Below, one piece after another: positions 52,544 through 60,687 of a stretch of DNA of 64,000 nt (its first letter is position 1; each line of letters starts with the position of its first letter). The DNA lies in the NCBI RefSeq assembly GCF_046237015.1, contig NZ_JBJYIN010000021.1:14798-78797 (forward strand). Reading direction: 5' to 3'. The position numbers and the translations under genes were made by a program. This DNA is from JBJYIN01 sp046237015 (GTDB lineage: Bacteria; Pseudomonadota; Gammaproteobacteria; Enterobacterales; Enterobacteriaceae). Below the pieces are notes generated by a model. That model was given only the letters and a program-made list of their open reading frames with translations. It searched no databases and had not been told where the DNA came from.

Positions 52544-53239
52544 TTAGTGGCAAGCTCGTTGAACATAAGGATTGTGATTCCCTTGTTTTTCTGCGATACG
52601 CCGATCGCGAGTACATTCCCACGATGTCACCGGAAATTGTTTATCCCAGGCTTCAAATAGCCGGGTTTGCTGGTTGGATAAGCGCAATTGATATTGGTCG
52701 CGCATATAGAAATACGTACGGGCAATGGCTCCGCGAGCGCGAACGGGTGGCTCTGCCAGATTATTTTTGAAATCAACTTTCATCTCGCATTGGCCATATT
52801 GATCGCCGCCGCCATTCCACTGTCCGTACATGGCATTACCACGATCGCCATTGACTTCACCAATCGCCGGTTGCAGGTTATGCAAATCCGTTTCCATTTC
52901 GCGATACACGGGGTCTTTGCTGCAATTCTTTCGTCCACCATCCTGCCAACATTGGCGCTGATGGCCGAATTGCCAGGCAGGGACGACATGTTCCCACTCA
53001 ATTCGATTGGCGCGTAGCTCACTTTTTCTCACTTGATAGCCGCAGGATTGAAGATCCGGCGTCCCTTTTTTGCCTTGCCAGGTTATTGCACAACCACAAT
53101 AGAATGTCCCCGGCGCATCACGATTGATGTCTACCGCAGCCGCTTTCGCTTGTGTGAAGTTATTGATGTTTTGACTAAAGGCAGCGGCGGAAAAAAGCGT
53201 GATTCCGGCAGAGAAAATAGCGAGAGTTTTGCGAGACAT
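52544..53239 (-). CDS. endA: Deoxyribonuclease I / periplasmic endonuclease EndA (NucM family)
   Basis: Secreted or periplasmic nuclease of the EndA/NucM (endonuclease I) family, cutting double-stranded DNA. A signal peptide ending near AAAFSQ precedes the mature protein. The ANRIEWEHVVPAWQFG motif carries the catalytic His, and NLQPAIGEVNGDRGN the metal ligands. Several Cys (FYCGCAI, QCWQDGGRKNC, WECTRD) suggest disulfides. I start at MSRKTLAIF (231 aa); an earlier TTG would add an atypical Trp-rich leader. In soft-rot bacteria the homologue NucM is exported. Confidence 0.93.
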   Translation of the reverse strand: MSRKTLAIFSAGITLFSAAAFSQNINNFTQAKAAAVDINRDAPGTFYCGCAITWQGKKGTPDLQSCGYQVRKSELRANRIEWEHVVPAWQFGHQRQCWQDGGRKNCSKDPVYREMETDLHNLQPAIGEVNGDRGNAMYGQWNGGGDQYGQCEMKVDFKNNLAEPPVRARGAIARTYFYMRDQYQLRLSNQQTRLFEAWDKQFPVTSWECTRDRRIAEKQGNHNPYVQRACH

Positions 53240-53336
53240 ATTCCAAATAATCCACAAACAACAAAGTTGGCAGACTACCGGATGTCATGGTGGCAATCAA
53301 ATGTAATAACTGGTTTTTAAATCTAAAAATTTTCTT

Positions 53337-53849
53337 TTAAATAGTGTTTTTTACGCAAAAACGTAAGGCTTTTCCGCAATGCCGACAGCGATATTCTGTT
53401 TCCCCTCGTTGGACCCGGTTGTGGCGGCGAACGGTTAACTCATGTTGTCGACAGTCACACTGATAAGAGAAGGTTCGGCCTTGTACTGATTTTACGGCAA
53501 AACGATGTGTACGTTTGGCTGGAACGCTAAGTACCTTTTCCATCATCCATTGCCATTCTTTTCCATGCGGTGAGACGTTGCCGAAACGGGCAAAAACGAG
53601 CAAATGTGCCAGTTCATGAGGAACGACCTCATCAATGAAGGCTTGCTGGTTTTCCTGTAGAAGTAATGGATTTAAACGGATTTCCCAATGCTGTAGCCAT
53701 GCGCTACCCGCAGTCGTGCCGCGTTGCTGATAGTTAACAGTGGGCTCCGGATAATCGGTATTCAGCGCAAGATTGGCCTGTTGCAGCTTATCGCGTAGAC
53801 AACGCATTACTGCCTGATGATGTGCGATAGGAATTCGTGGTGTGCTCAT
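53337..53849 (-). CDS. sprT: SprT family zinc metalloprotein
   Basis: Small protein of 170 aa with the zinc-metalloprotease motif HELAH (H78, E79, H82) and a C-terminal zinc ribbon (CDC...CRHC). It is related to the SprT-like domain of the DNA-protein crosslink protease Spartan; the bacterial role is not settled. It heads the sprT-endA block and converges toward nothing, lying downstream of metK on the same strand. Confidence 0.94.
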   Translation of the reverse strand: MSTPRIPIAHHQAVMRCLRDKLQQANLALNTDYPEPTVNYQQRGTTAGSAWLQHWEIRLNPLLLQENQQAFIDEVVPHELAHLLVFARFGNVSPHGKEWQWMMEKVLSVPAKRTHRFAVKSVQGRTFSYQCDCRQHELTVRRHNRVQRGETEYRCRHCGKALRFCVKNTI

Positions 53850-53912
53850 GAAAGGAGAATAAATTGAGTCACGGTGGGATGCAACCGATCACAGAGAGGA
53901 AGAAGACTAATG

Positions 53913-53942
53913 AAAAACGGCGAGTATCCATTCGCCGTTTTA
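53913..53942. terminator. Terminator between metK and sprT
   Basis: AAAACGGCGA / TCGCCGTTTT with an 8-base loop, A-rich before and T-rich after; on the minus strand it serves metK. Confidence 0.85.
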
Positions 53943-53980
53943 TCTTTAATGCCGTCATCACAGAGTGTGATAAGCCAGTT

Positions 53981-54025
53981 TGTTACAAACCAAAATGTTA
54001 CAAATCAGAATGTTATAAACCAGCA
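53981..54025. repeat. Three tandem 15-bp imperfect repeats over the metK stop codon
   Basis: Units TGTTACAAACCAAAA, TGTTACAAATCAGAA and TGTTATAAACCAGCA follow one another without a gap. The third contains the metK stop codon and its last codons; the other two lie in the 3' untranslated region, before the terminator. Confidence 0.8.
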
Positions 54026-55164
54026 GCGTCACGTAACTGTGCGGCTTTATCCGTTTTTTCCCATGGGAAATGTTCACGGCCAAAGTGACCGTAGGCTGCC
54101 GTTTCCTGATAAATCGGATGCAGCAGGTCCAGCATCTGAATTAAGCCGTAAGGACGCAGATCGAAGAATTCGCGCACCAGCAGCGTCAGTTGCTCGGTAG
54201 AGACTTTCTCTGTGCCGAACGTTTCGATCATGATAGACGTTGGCTCCGCCACGCCAATCGCGTAGGACACCTGAATTTCACAGCGATCGGCCAGGCCAGC
54301 CGCAACGATATTCTTGGCAACATAGCGTGCGGCATAGGCTGCAGAGCGGTCTACTTTAGACGGATCTTTACCGGAGAAAGCCCCGCCACCGTGACGAGCG
54401 GCACCGCCGTAGGTATCTACGATGATTTTACGTCCGGTTAAGCCACAATCACCCATTGGGCCGCCAATGACAAAACGCCCGGTCGGGTTGATGAAATATT
54501 TAGTGTTGGCAGACAACCACTCTGCTGGCAGAACCGGCTTGATGATTTCTTCCATGACGGCGTCGTGCAGATCTTTCTGCGCGATATCTTCGGCATGCTG
54601 TGTAGATAGAACGACGGCATCAATGCCCGCAATCTTGCCATCGTCATACAGGAACGTGACTTGGCTTTTCGCATCAGGACGTAACCACGGCAGCGTACCG
54701 TTTTTGCGCACTTCTGACTGGCGTTGCACTAGTCGGTGAGCGTAAGTAATCGGTGCAGGCATGAGTACGTCGGTTTCATTTGTTGCGTAACCAAACATCA
54801 GCCCCTGATCGCCGGCCCCTTGTTCCAATGGGTCACTGCGGTCAACGCCTTGATTGATATCAGGAGATTGCTTACCAATCGCGCTCAGTACGGCGCAAGA
54901 GTTGGCATCAAACCCCATTTCTGAATTGACATAACCGATATCACGCACGGTACGACGGGTAATTTCTTCAATATCGACCCAGGCGCTGGTAGTAATTTCA
55001 CCACCGACTAACACCATTCCGGTCTTTACATAAGTCTCACAAGCGACACGCGCTTTTGGGTCTTGCTCCAGAATGGCGTCGAGAACCGCATCAGAAATCT
55101 GGTCAGCAATTTTATCAGGATGTCCTTCAGAGACTGACTCGGACGTAAAAAGGTGTTTAGCCAT
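54013..55164 (-). CDS. metK: S-adenosylmethionine synthase
   Basis: Makes S-adenosylmethionine from methionine and ATP. The start MAKHLFTSESVSEGHPDKIA holds the ATP-site His (H15). GAGDQGLMFGYA and GGAARHGGGAFSGKDPSKVD are the two family signatures. At 383 aa it is one shorter than E. coli MetK, ending AAGL. The ATG at 55164 has AAGG upstream; the frame extends further but without conserved sequence. MetJ-box-like repeats lie 56-80 bases upstream. Confidence 0.98.
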   Translation of the reverse strand: MAKHLFTSESVSEGHPDKIADQISDAVLDAILEQDPKARVACETYVKTGMVLVGGEITTSAWVDIEEITRRTVRDIGYVNSEMGFDANSCAVLSAIGKQSPDINQGVDRSDPLEQGAGDQGLMFGYATNETDVLMPAPITYAHRLVQRQSEVRKNGTLPWLRPDAKSQVTFLYDDGKIAGIDAVVLSTQHAEDIAQKDLHDAVMEEIIKPVLPAEWLSANTKYFINPTGRFVIGGPMGDCGLTGRKIIVDTYGGAARHGGGAFSGKDPSKVDRSAAYAARYVAKNIVAAGLADRCEIQVSYAIGVAEPTSIMIETFGTEKVSTEQLTLLVREFFDLRPYGLIQMLDLLHPIYQETAAYGHFGREHFPWEKTDKAAQLRDAAGL

Positions 55165-55219
55165 GAGTTTCTTTACCTTCAAATCAAAGCCGTTAAGCAG
55201 TATATCTGTTAATCGGTAT

Positions 55220-55243
55220 AGATGGATTAACATCTGGATGGCT
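55220..55243 (-). promoter_or_regulatory. MetJ-box-like operator of metK
   Basis: Three adjacent 8-base units (AGATGGAT, TAACATCT, GGATGGCT on the plus strand) each match the Met box AGACGTCT at five of eight positions. Tandem imperfect Met boxes at this distance from metK are expected for MetJ repression. Confidence 0.55.
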
Positions 55244-55873
55244 ATTCTAGGTCACATTTTGGCCCGAGTGCCAGTAGTTTTTCATGTTGGTCCACTATCA
55301 TTATTTATCATCGGCAATTTTTTCTTTTGTAATAGCCCTTGGCGATATTTTCATTTTGCTTTTCCTGTGTCATATCTGTATAAACGGCGAGCGGTTTGTA
55401 ACCCGTGATGTCATAGTGGATGGTTTCATGAGATAGCTGGCCGCATAGCCTGCGGCGCGCGTGGAGGTGATAGGATTAATGATCCGTTGTTTACTGAGTG
55501 TGTTGCATTCGCAACGCGTTTTCTTTGACGCAATAGCGTCCGTTGCTCACCCCTTCTTTTTATTTGCCCGAAGTTGCCTGTCTTTAAATTCGGCACAGGA
55601 TTCCAGGGCCGGTTAATTCGCCATTTCCCTTGGACCAGATGCGCAAGTCGCGATGCTGGTAAACGTTTTCCTGTGGTTTTCACCACGTATTTTCTCTGAC
55701 TCGTCCCACGGAGTCCAATAACGTGTTTTACACTAATAAGAGTCATAAAATGACGGCATACTGTTTTTGGCCTGATTTTTTACTGCCGATACGGGATGTC
55801 TCTGGCATGTTCACGCGGAATACTGATGCAGGTACTGATGTGATTAGCTGTATAAAAAAAGAAGAGGTTCGTA
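55244..55873. other. Long intergenic region between metK and speA
   Basis: About 630 bases holding the divergent metK and speA control regions. It contains an AT-rich left part, a small GCCGCA/TGCGGC hairpin (55440-55456), a good ribosome site with a 45-codon open frame, and a long apparent speA leader. E. coli has a small gene (yqgB) before speA, but I see no similarity to its product. Confidence 0.5.
55479..55616 (+). CDS. Candidate small leader ORF upstream of speA
   Basis: A 45-codon frame starting MIRCLLSVLHSQRV and ending SAQDSRAG. GGAGGTGAT (55463-55471) upstream is a nine-base match to the 16S rRNA 3' end, ending seven bases before the ATG. The product is hydrophobic in the middle (ASVAHPFFLFA) with two Cys and no family I know. 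It lies 257 bases before speA. It may be a real small protein or a regulatory leader peptide; evidence is the ribosome site and the open frame only. Confidence 0.35.
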   Translation: MIRCLLSVLHSQRVFFDAIASVAHPFFLFARSCLSLNSAQDSRAG

Positions 55874-57853
55874 ATGTCTGACGACATGATTCAACAAGGC
55901 TCGTCAGCGACGGGTAAACATGAAAATTTGCGCTCTATGCAGGAGGTTGCGATGAATAACCGGAATGCCAGCGAAATGCTTCGGACCTATAATATTGCCT
56001 GGTGGGGTAATAATTACTATGACGTCAATGAGTTAGGTCATATTAGCGTTTGTCCTGATCCGGATGTTCCTGATGCGCGTGTTGATCTGGCCAGATTAGT
56101 TAAATCGCTACAAGAGGAAAGCCATCAGCGTCTTCCCGCGCTCTTTTGTTTCCCACAAATCCTTCAGCATCGTCTGCGTTCCATTAATGCGGCGTTTAAA
56201 CGGGCGCGTGAATCGTTTGGCTATGAAGGGGGATACTTCCTGGTTTACCCCATCAAGGTAAACCAACATCGTCGCGTTATTGAATCTTTGGTCAGTTCAG
56301 GAGAGCCGCTGGGATTAGAAGCCGGTTCTAAAGCGGAACTGATGGCCGTGTTGGGCCACGCGGGTATGACGCGCACGGTCATTGTCTGTAATGGCTATAA
56401 AGATCGTGAATATATTCGTCTGGCATTGATTGGCGAAAAGCTCGGGCACAAGGTGTATCTGGTCATTGAAAAAATGTCCGAGATAAAAGTTGTTCTGGAA
56501 GAAGCGGAACGTTTGAATGTGATCCCGCGTCTTGGCGTGCGTGCGCGCCTGGCTTCACAGGGATCAGGCAAATGGCAGTCCAGCGGTGGTGAAAAATCCA
56601 AATTTGGTTTGGCGGCCGTTCAGGTTCTGCAATTGGTTGAAATGCTGCGTGAAGCTGGCCGGTTGGATAGTTTGCAATTGCTGCATTTCCATTTGGGATC
56701 GCAATTGGCGAACATTCGCGATATCGCGACGGGTGTCCGTGAGTCGGCGCGTTTCTACGTTGAATTACATAAACTGGGTGTCCATATTCAGTGCTTTGAT
56801 GTAGGTGGCGGGCTTGGGGTGGATTATGAGGGTACTCGCTCACAGTCAGATTGCTCGGTGAATTATGGCTTGAATGAATATGCCAACAATGTGATTTGGG
56901 GGATCGGCGATGCGTGTAATGAGTACGGGTTGCCGCATCCAACCGTGATAACGGAGTCGGGCCGTGCCGTGACGGCGCATCATACGGTATTGGTGTCCAA
57001 TATTATTGGTGTGGAGCGTAATGAATTTAGTGAGCCCACCGAGCCCGATGAAGATGCCCCGCGTGCTCTGGAAAGCCTGTGGTCAACCTGGCAGGAAATT
57101 AAACAGCCGGGAACTCGACGTTCACTGCGTGAATGGTTGCACGATAGTCAGATGGATTTGCATGATGTGCATACTCAATATACACATGGCATGTTGGATT
57201 TAACCCAACGGGCAAAAGCAGAACAGCTCTATCTGAGTATTTGCCAAAATATTCAGCAACAGTTGGATCCGAGTAATCGAGCTCACCGTCCGGTGATCGA
57301 TGAATTGCAGGAGCGCATGGCGGATAAACTGTACGTTAATTTTTCTTTGTTCCAATCAATGCCAGATGCGTGGGGAATCGATCAACTGTTTCCTGTCATG
57401 CCATTGGAAGGGCTGGATAAATTACCGGAACGTCGTGCGGTTTTGCTTGATATTACGTGTGATTCTGATGGTTCTATCGATCACTATATCGACGGCGATG
57501 GTATTGCGACCACAATGCCAATGCCGCCGTATGATCCTGAGAATCCACCGCTGTTGGGCTTTTTCATGGTTGGGGCCTATCAGGAAATTTTGGGAAATAT
57601 GCATAACCTGTTTGGCGACACCTCAACGGTTGATGTCTTTGTCTTTCAGGATGGTTCCATTGAGATTGAAGAGTCTGACGAAGGAAATACGGTTGCTGAT
57701 ATGCTGGAGTACGTTCAACTCGACCCAGATGTGTTGATGTCACGTTTCCGCGATCAGGTGAAAGAAACCGATTTGGATGCGGAATTACAAGCTCAGTTCC
57801 TACAAGAGTTTGAAACCGGTCTCTATGGTTATACCTATTTAGAAGACGAATAA
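55874..57853 (+). CDS. speA: Biosynthetic arginine decarboxylase
   Basis: PLP enzyme converting arginine to agmatine, the first step of the agmatine route to putrescine. The PLP lysine is in YPIKVNQ (K128). LLHFHLGSQLANIRDIA and FDVGGGLGVDYEGT are the group IV decarboxylase signatures; ITCDSDGSIDHYIDGDG carries the conserved Cys of the active site. At 659 aa it equals E. coli SpeA within one residue. AAGAGG precedes the ATG. speB does not follow; the next gene is an unrelated regulator on the other strand. Confidence 0.97.
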   Translation: MSDDMIQQGSSATGKHENLRSMQEVAMNNRNASEMLRTYNIAWWGNNYYDVNELGHISVCPDPDVPDARVDLARLVKSLQEESHQRLPALFCFPQILQHRLRSINAAFKRARESFGYEGGYFLVYPIKVNQHRRVIESLVSSGEPLGLEAGSKAELMAVLGHAGMTRTVIVCNGYKDREYIRLALIGEKLGHKVYLVIEKMSEIKVVLEEAERLNVIPRLGVRARLASQGSGKWQSSGGEKSKFGLAAVQVLQLVEMLREAGRLDSLQLLHFHLGSQLANIRDIATGVRESARFYVELHKLGVHIQCFDVGGGLGVDYEGTRSQSDCSVNYGLNEYANNVIWGIGDACNEYGLPHPTVITESGRAVTAHHTVLVSNIIGVERNEFSEPTEPDEDAPRALESLWSTWQEIKQPGTRRSLREWLHDSQMDLHDVHTQYTHGMLDLTQRAKAEQLYLSICQNIQQQLDPSNRAHRPVIDELQERMADKLYVNFSLFQSMPDAWGIDQLFPVMPLEGLDKLPERRAVLLDITCDSDGSIDHYIDGDGIATTMPMPPYDPENPPLLGFFMVGAYQEILGNMHNLFGDTSTVDVFVFQDGSIEIEESDEGNTVADMLEYVQLDPDVLMSRFRDQVKETDLDAELQAQFLQEFETGLYGYTYLEDE

Positions 57854-57870
57854 CCTGTTTCGGCTAATGA

Positions 57871-57906
57871 AAAGGGGATGAACTTTGACGCTCATCCCCT
57901 TTCTTC
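57871..57906 (+). terminator. speA terminator
   Basis: A perfect 11-bp stem (AAAGGGGATGA / TCATCCCCTTT) with a 10-base loop, followed by a short T-rich tail, 17 bases after the stop codon. It may also serve the convergent regulator. Confidence 0.85.
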
Positions 57907-57917
57907 ATGAATCTGAG

Positions 57918-58526
57918 TCAGATATAAAACCCTTGGATATCATGATGGTGAGAAGGGTCGGTTATCCCTTCTATTGCGTTGTCTCTGAAGAGAATCTTTG
58001 CAATAAGGAGCAACGAGTTTTTATCCTGAACACCGTATTTATTCAGTAGTCTTGATTTACTGTTCAAGATAGATTTTTTATTTAATCCAATGAGTTCAGC
58101 GATCGAATCGACCGTATAACCGGCGCACCAATACTGGAAAACAGCGTACTCGGATTTAGAGAGCCTGACAGGGCTAAATAGTTGTTTATCATGCTTATGC
58201 ACTGCCTCAAGGCATGAATAGAAGTAATCTATTGGTGTTGATTTTGAAATAAGAATCGTTTTTTCATCAATGCATACCGGGAGATGGTAAGGCGAATTGT
58301 TAATGATAAGAAATGATGACGCTATTTTATAAAAATGCGTTCTTATTGATTCATAGTATTCCTCAAATCCTTCGCTGCTGCCATCAATGATAAAAATACA
58401 CTTTTTCTTCCCTTGCTGGAGAGTAAATCTATTAACCGGTTTTACAGATAGCATCGGCGTGCTAGATAGCACTTCGCGTAAGCCTACCGTTGTAAAATGA
58501 CATTTACTGAAAATTCTCACGTCCAT
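57918..58526 (-). CDS. LuxR/FixJ-type helix-turn-helix regulator
   Basis: A ~202-aa regulator. The N-terminal ~130 residues resemble a degenerate receiver domain (IFSKCHFTTVGLREVL, FIIDGSSEG) without a clear phosphorylation Asp set. The C-terminal HTH reads LSKSEYAVFQYWCAGYTVDSIAELIGLNKKSILNSKSRLLNKYG in outline, like the RcsA/BglJ class. I start at MDVRIF; a TTG 60 bases upstream would add 20 atypical residues. The gene is much more AT-rich than its neighbours and is followed upstream by two palindromic repeats, so it looks accessory. Target unknown. Confidence 0.78.
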   Translation of the reverse strand: MDVRIFSKCHFTTVGLREVLSSTPMLSVKPVNRFTLQQGKKKCIFIIDGSSEGFEEYYESIRTHFYKIASSFLIINNSPYHLPVCIDEKTILISKSTPIDYFYSCLEAVHKHDKQLFSPVRLSKSEYAVFQYWCAGYTVDSIAELIGLNKKSILNSKSRLLNKYGVQDKNSLLLIAKILFRDNAIEGITDPSHHHDIQGFYI

Positions 58527-58645
58527 GATTTTTAACACATATGAGTTTATTTTTAAGAAAGCACACAAACCAATAATGGTTACCAATGTTGCTCCATGCT
58601 ACTCAATCATTAAGAATGAGTAACGCTACACTGCGTGTAAGTGTT

Positions 58646-58816
58646 TATACCCGTCATACATCAAATTGCTGGTACGTTGGCTGTGAGACTCAACATACTT
58701 ATGAGTGTCTTCCCCACTGAGGCCGCTACAAACCGCGTTATCCAGGTCATCAGCACAAGTGTTTTTCAAACACGCTTTAGCGTTTTCGTCCTGCAACTCG
58801 AATTGTTTAGGGTATA
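58646..58816. repeat. Palindromic repeat, copy 3
   Basis: A 171-bp element bounded by TATACCCGTCATAC and GGGTATA, with the same right-end sequence as copy 1 (GCAACTCGAATTGTTTAGGG) and the internal ACGCTTTAGCGT hairpin. Open frames crossing it are not credible genes. Confidence 0.8.
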
Positions 58817-58857
58817 GATATCTGGAGATGATAGCTGGTACGGCAATATGCCTGGCT

Positions 58858-59028
58858 TATACCCGTCATACGTCAAGTGTGTGCCCGTTACCCCTTAGAG
58901 CAACTGCTCGCCGCGTTTAAACCGGCTCCCGGCAGATTTATCATCCGAATTTCTTCGCGGTTAACGGCAAACGCTATTCAAAAGCGCCTTGGCGTTTTTG
59001 TTCTGTCACTCGGATTATTTAGGGTATA
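58858..59028. repeat. Palindromic repeat, copy 4
   Basis: A second 171-bp copy in the same orientation, 41 bases after copy 3. The ends are the same (TATACCCGTCATACGTCAAG; CACTCGGATTATTTAGGG), the middle has diverged, and the internal hairpin reads AAGCGCCTTGGCGTT. A tandem arrangement is unusual for such elements. Confidence 0.8.
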
Positions 59029-59545
59029 GAGAGTGTTGCAAGCAGCATTCAAATCTGCTCCAGACAGATTTGCTAAACGAATGGTTTACTTGGGTAAACG
59101 ATTCGAAATTCATACGGTTACCGCGCGGCGAGGTCAATGAGTCAGTTTTTCCCATCAGCCTTGTCGGGTATATCCATATGATCATATTAAGAAAATAATT
59201 CCTTCTAACGTGAGTATAGTATGCTTGATTTGTAGAACCATTTCTATCTTTAAAATACAAGGGGGAATTGGGGGAAATTAAAGCGCAAAAAATTATTTTT
59301 TAATATAGATTAAACCTATCAATTATTTATTTATTGATTTCATAAAACGATTGAATGTGGTGGTTATCTTTGTCTTTGAAAAAGAGGGCTGGATATACAG
59401 AATAGTGCAATCAATGAGGTTGCGGTGTAAAGGTTATGCCAGCATTCACGACATGTTCTAAACCACATTGGCACCCAAACGTATTCGAATGCCAATGTGA
59501 TGATGTAATAGGCTTTACAAATTAATTATGATGGGCCTAATGGCA
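59029..59545. other. AT-rich region without a supported gene, upstream of the repeats and after loiP
   Basis: About 500 bases. The left part repeats short motifs of the palindromic elements (an AAATCTG / CAGATTT hairpin near 59050-59080 and two ACGATT/ACGAAT stretches), suggesting a decayed further copy. The rest is strongly AT-rich with no convincing ribosome site or frame. Confidence 0.45.
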
Positions 59546-60313
59546 TTACTTTCCTGCTGCAATACGTTCACGAATGTGTTTGGCACGTCCTTCAGATGAA
59601 GGGTGTGAATCGAACATGCTACTTTGACGACCAGCATCTAATTTGGCTAATTTCTCAAAACTGGTAGCCAGACCTTCAAGTTTTACGCCACGTTTTTTCA
59701 GGAGATCAAATGAGTAATCATCCGCCTGGCTTTCCTGAGATTGTGAAAATTGAGCGTTAAGTAGTGCTTCGCCCAAATCAGCAAGTTGAGACTGCGATAA
59801 TGATGCGGCTGCGCCACCGGCAGATGCAACGGCAGTACGTGCGGCTGTGGCTGCATAAGCAACCTGCATCGCTTTACGCGAATGTCCTAACGCGACGTGA
59901 CCCATTTCATGACCCAAAACCCCTTCAACTTCATTATCCGTCATCATATCCATCAGACCGCTGTAAACACGGATACAACCGTTCGCCATTGCCCAGGCAT
60001 TGACATCTTTCGTCAGATAGACCTTATAGTTGGCTGGCGTACCGTTAATATCATGACCCAATGCATCAGCGATTTTATTCAAGCGTTTGGTATAAGGGCT
60101 ATTGGCTGGGGCAATTTTCGCTTCTTTATCCATTTGCTCACAGGATTGATTGCTAAGAGTTTTTACCTGTTCGTCAGTGAGGGTAGCAGCCTGGAATGCC
60201 TGAGCGCCGGATTGCATTAATGCGCCAGTGTTAACCGTCTTACAGCCAGTCAGTAGCGTCGTGATACATAAAGCGAGTACAGAAGTCGTAATAATAGACG
60301 TACGAATTGTCAT
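59546..60313 (-). CDS. loiP: Outer-membrane metalloprotease lipoprotein LoiP (YggG)
   Basis: M48-family zinc metalloprotease anchored to the outer membrane; in E. coli it cuts at Phe-Phe sites and works with BepA under low osmolarity. The lipobox LLTGC puts the lipid on C24. The zinc motif is HEMGH (H135, E136, H139), with the third ligand Glu in QSQESQADDYSFDLL. Near the C-terminus is SMFDSHPSSEGRAKHIRERI, another M48 hallmark. 255 aa against 252 in E. coli. It is divergent from tktA. Confidence 0.95.
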   Translation of the reverse strand: MTIRTSIITTSVLALCITTLLTGCKTVNTGALMQSGAQAFQAATLTDEQVKTLSNQSCEQMDKEAKIAPANSPYTKRLNKIADALGHDINGTPANYKVYLTKDVNAWAMANGCIRVYSGLMDMMTDNEVEGVLGHEMGHVALGHSRKAMQVAYAATAARTAVASAGGAAASLSQSQLADLGEALLNAQFSQSQESQADDYSFDLLKKRGVKLEGLATSFEKLAKLDAGRQSSMFDSHPSSEGRAKHIRERIAAGK

Positions 60314-60687
60314 AACATCATCTCCCTACGATGATTAGTGATTACGTAAATATTCATCATTATATGAAACGGTGTGCCATAAAATAGCCGCATAAATCTA
60401 ACTGAAAAATTTAAAGATAAGTAGATAAAAATTCTGATTTTTATTCTTTTATTTTTTTATCATTCAGTGCAGTCAGCGAAGTGTTCATTTCCTCATGGCG
60501 CGTTTAGCAAGATATGAAAGACCTGTGAATGATTAAATCCTCTTTTTTACTCGTTGTTCCATGTGCATTCACCCTGATTTTAATGTACATTTGTACTCAT
60601 TCTGTCGTTAAGCTTTCTCGTTAATTTGTTGATTTATATATCATAATGTCTGGCAAGACATCTGTTCAATCCGATCTGGAGTAAAGC
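60314..60687. other. Divergent loiP/tktA control region
   Basis: About 370 AT-rich bases without a gene. A CATAAT -10-like hexamer (60642-60647) and an ATGTCT-GGCA-AGACAT hairpin (60646-60661) lie shortly before tktA; no good -35 is placed for it. Confidence 0.5.

Noticed and set aside
55501..55560. PurR site upstream of speA
   Set aside because: The best 16-base match reaches only 8 of 16 positions, too few to support a site, although speA is reported as PurR-controlled in E. coli.
58705..59198. Two short frames inside palindromic repeats 3 and 4
   Set aside because: Both cross the repeat ends, and the frames are not kept between copies.
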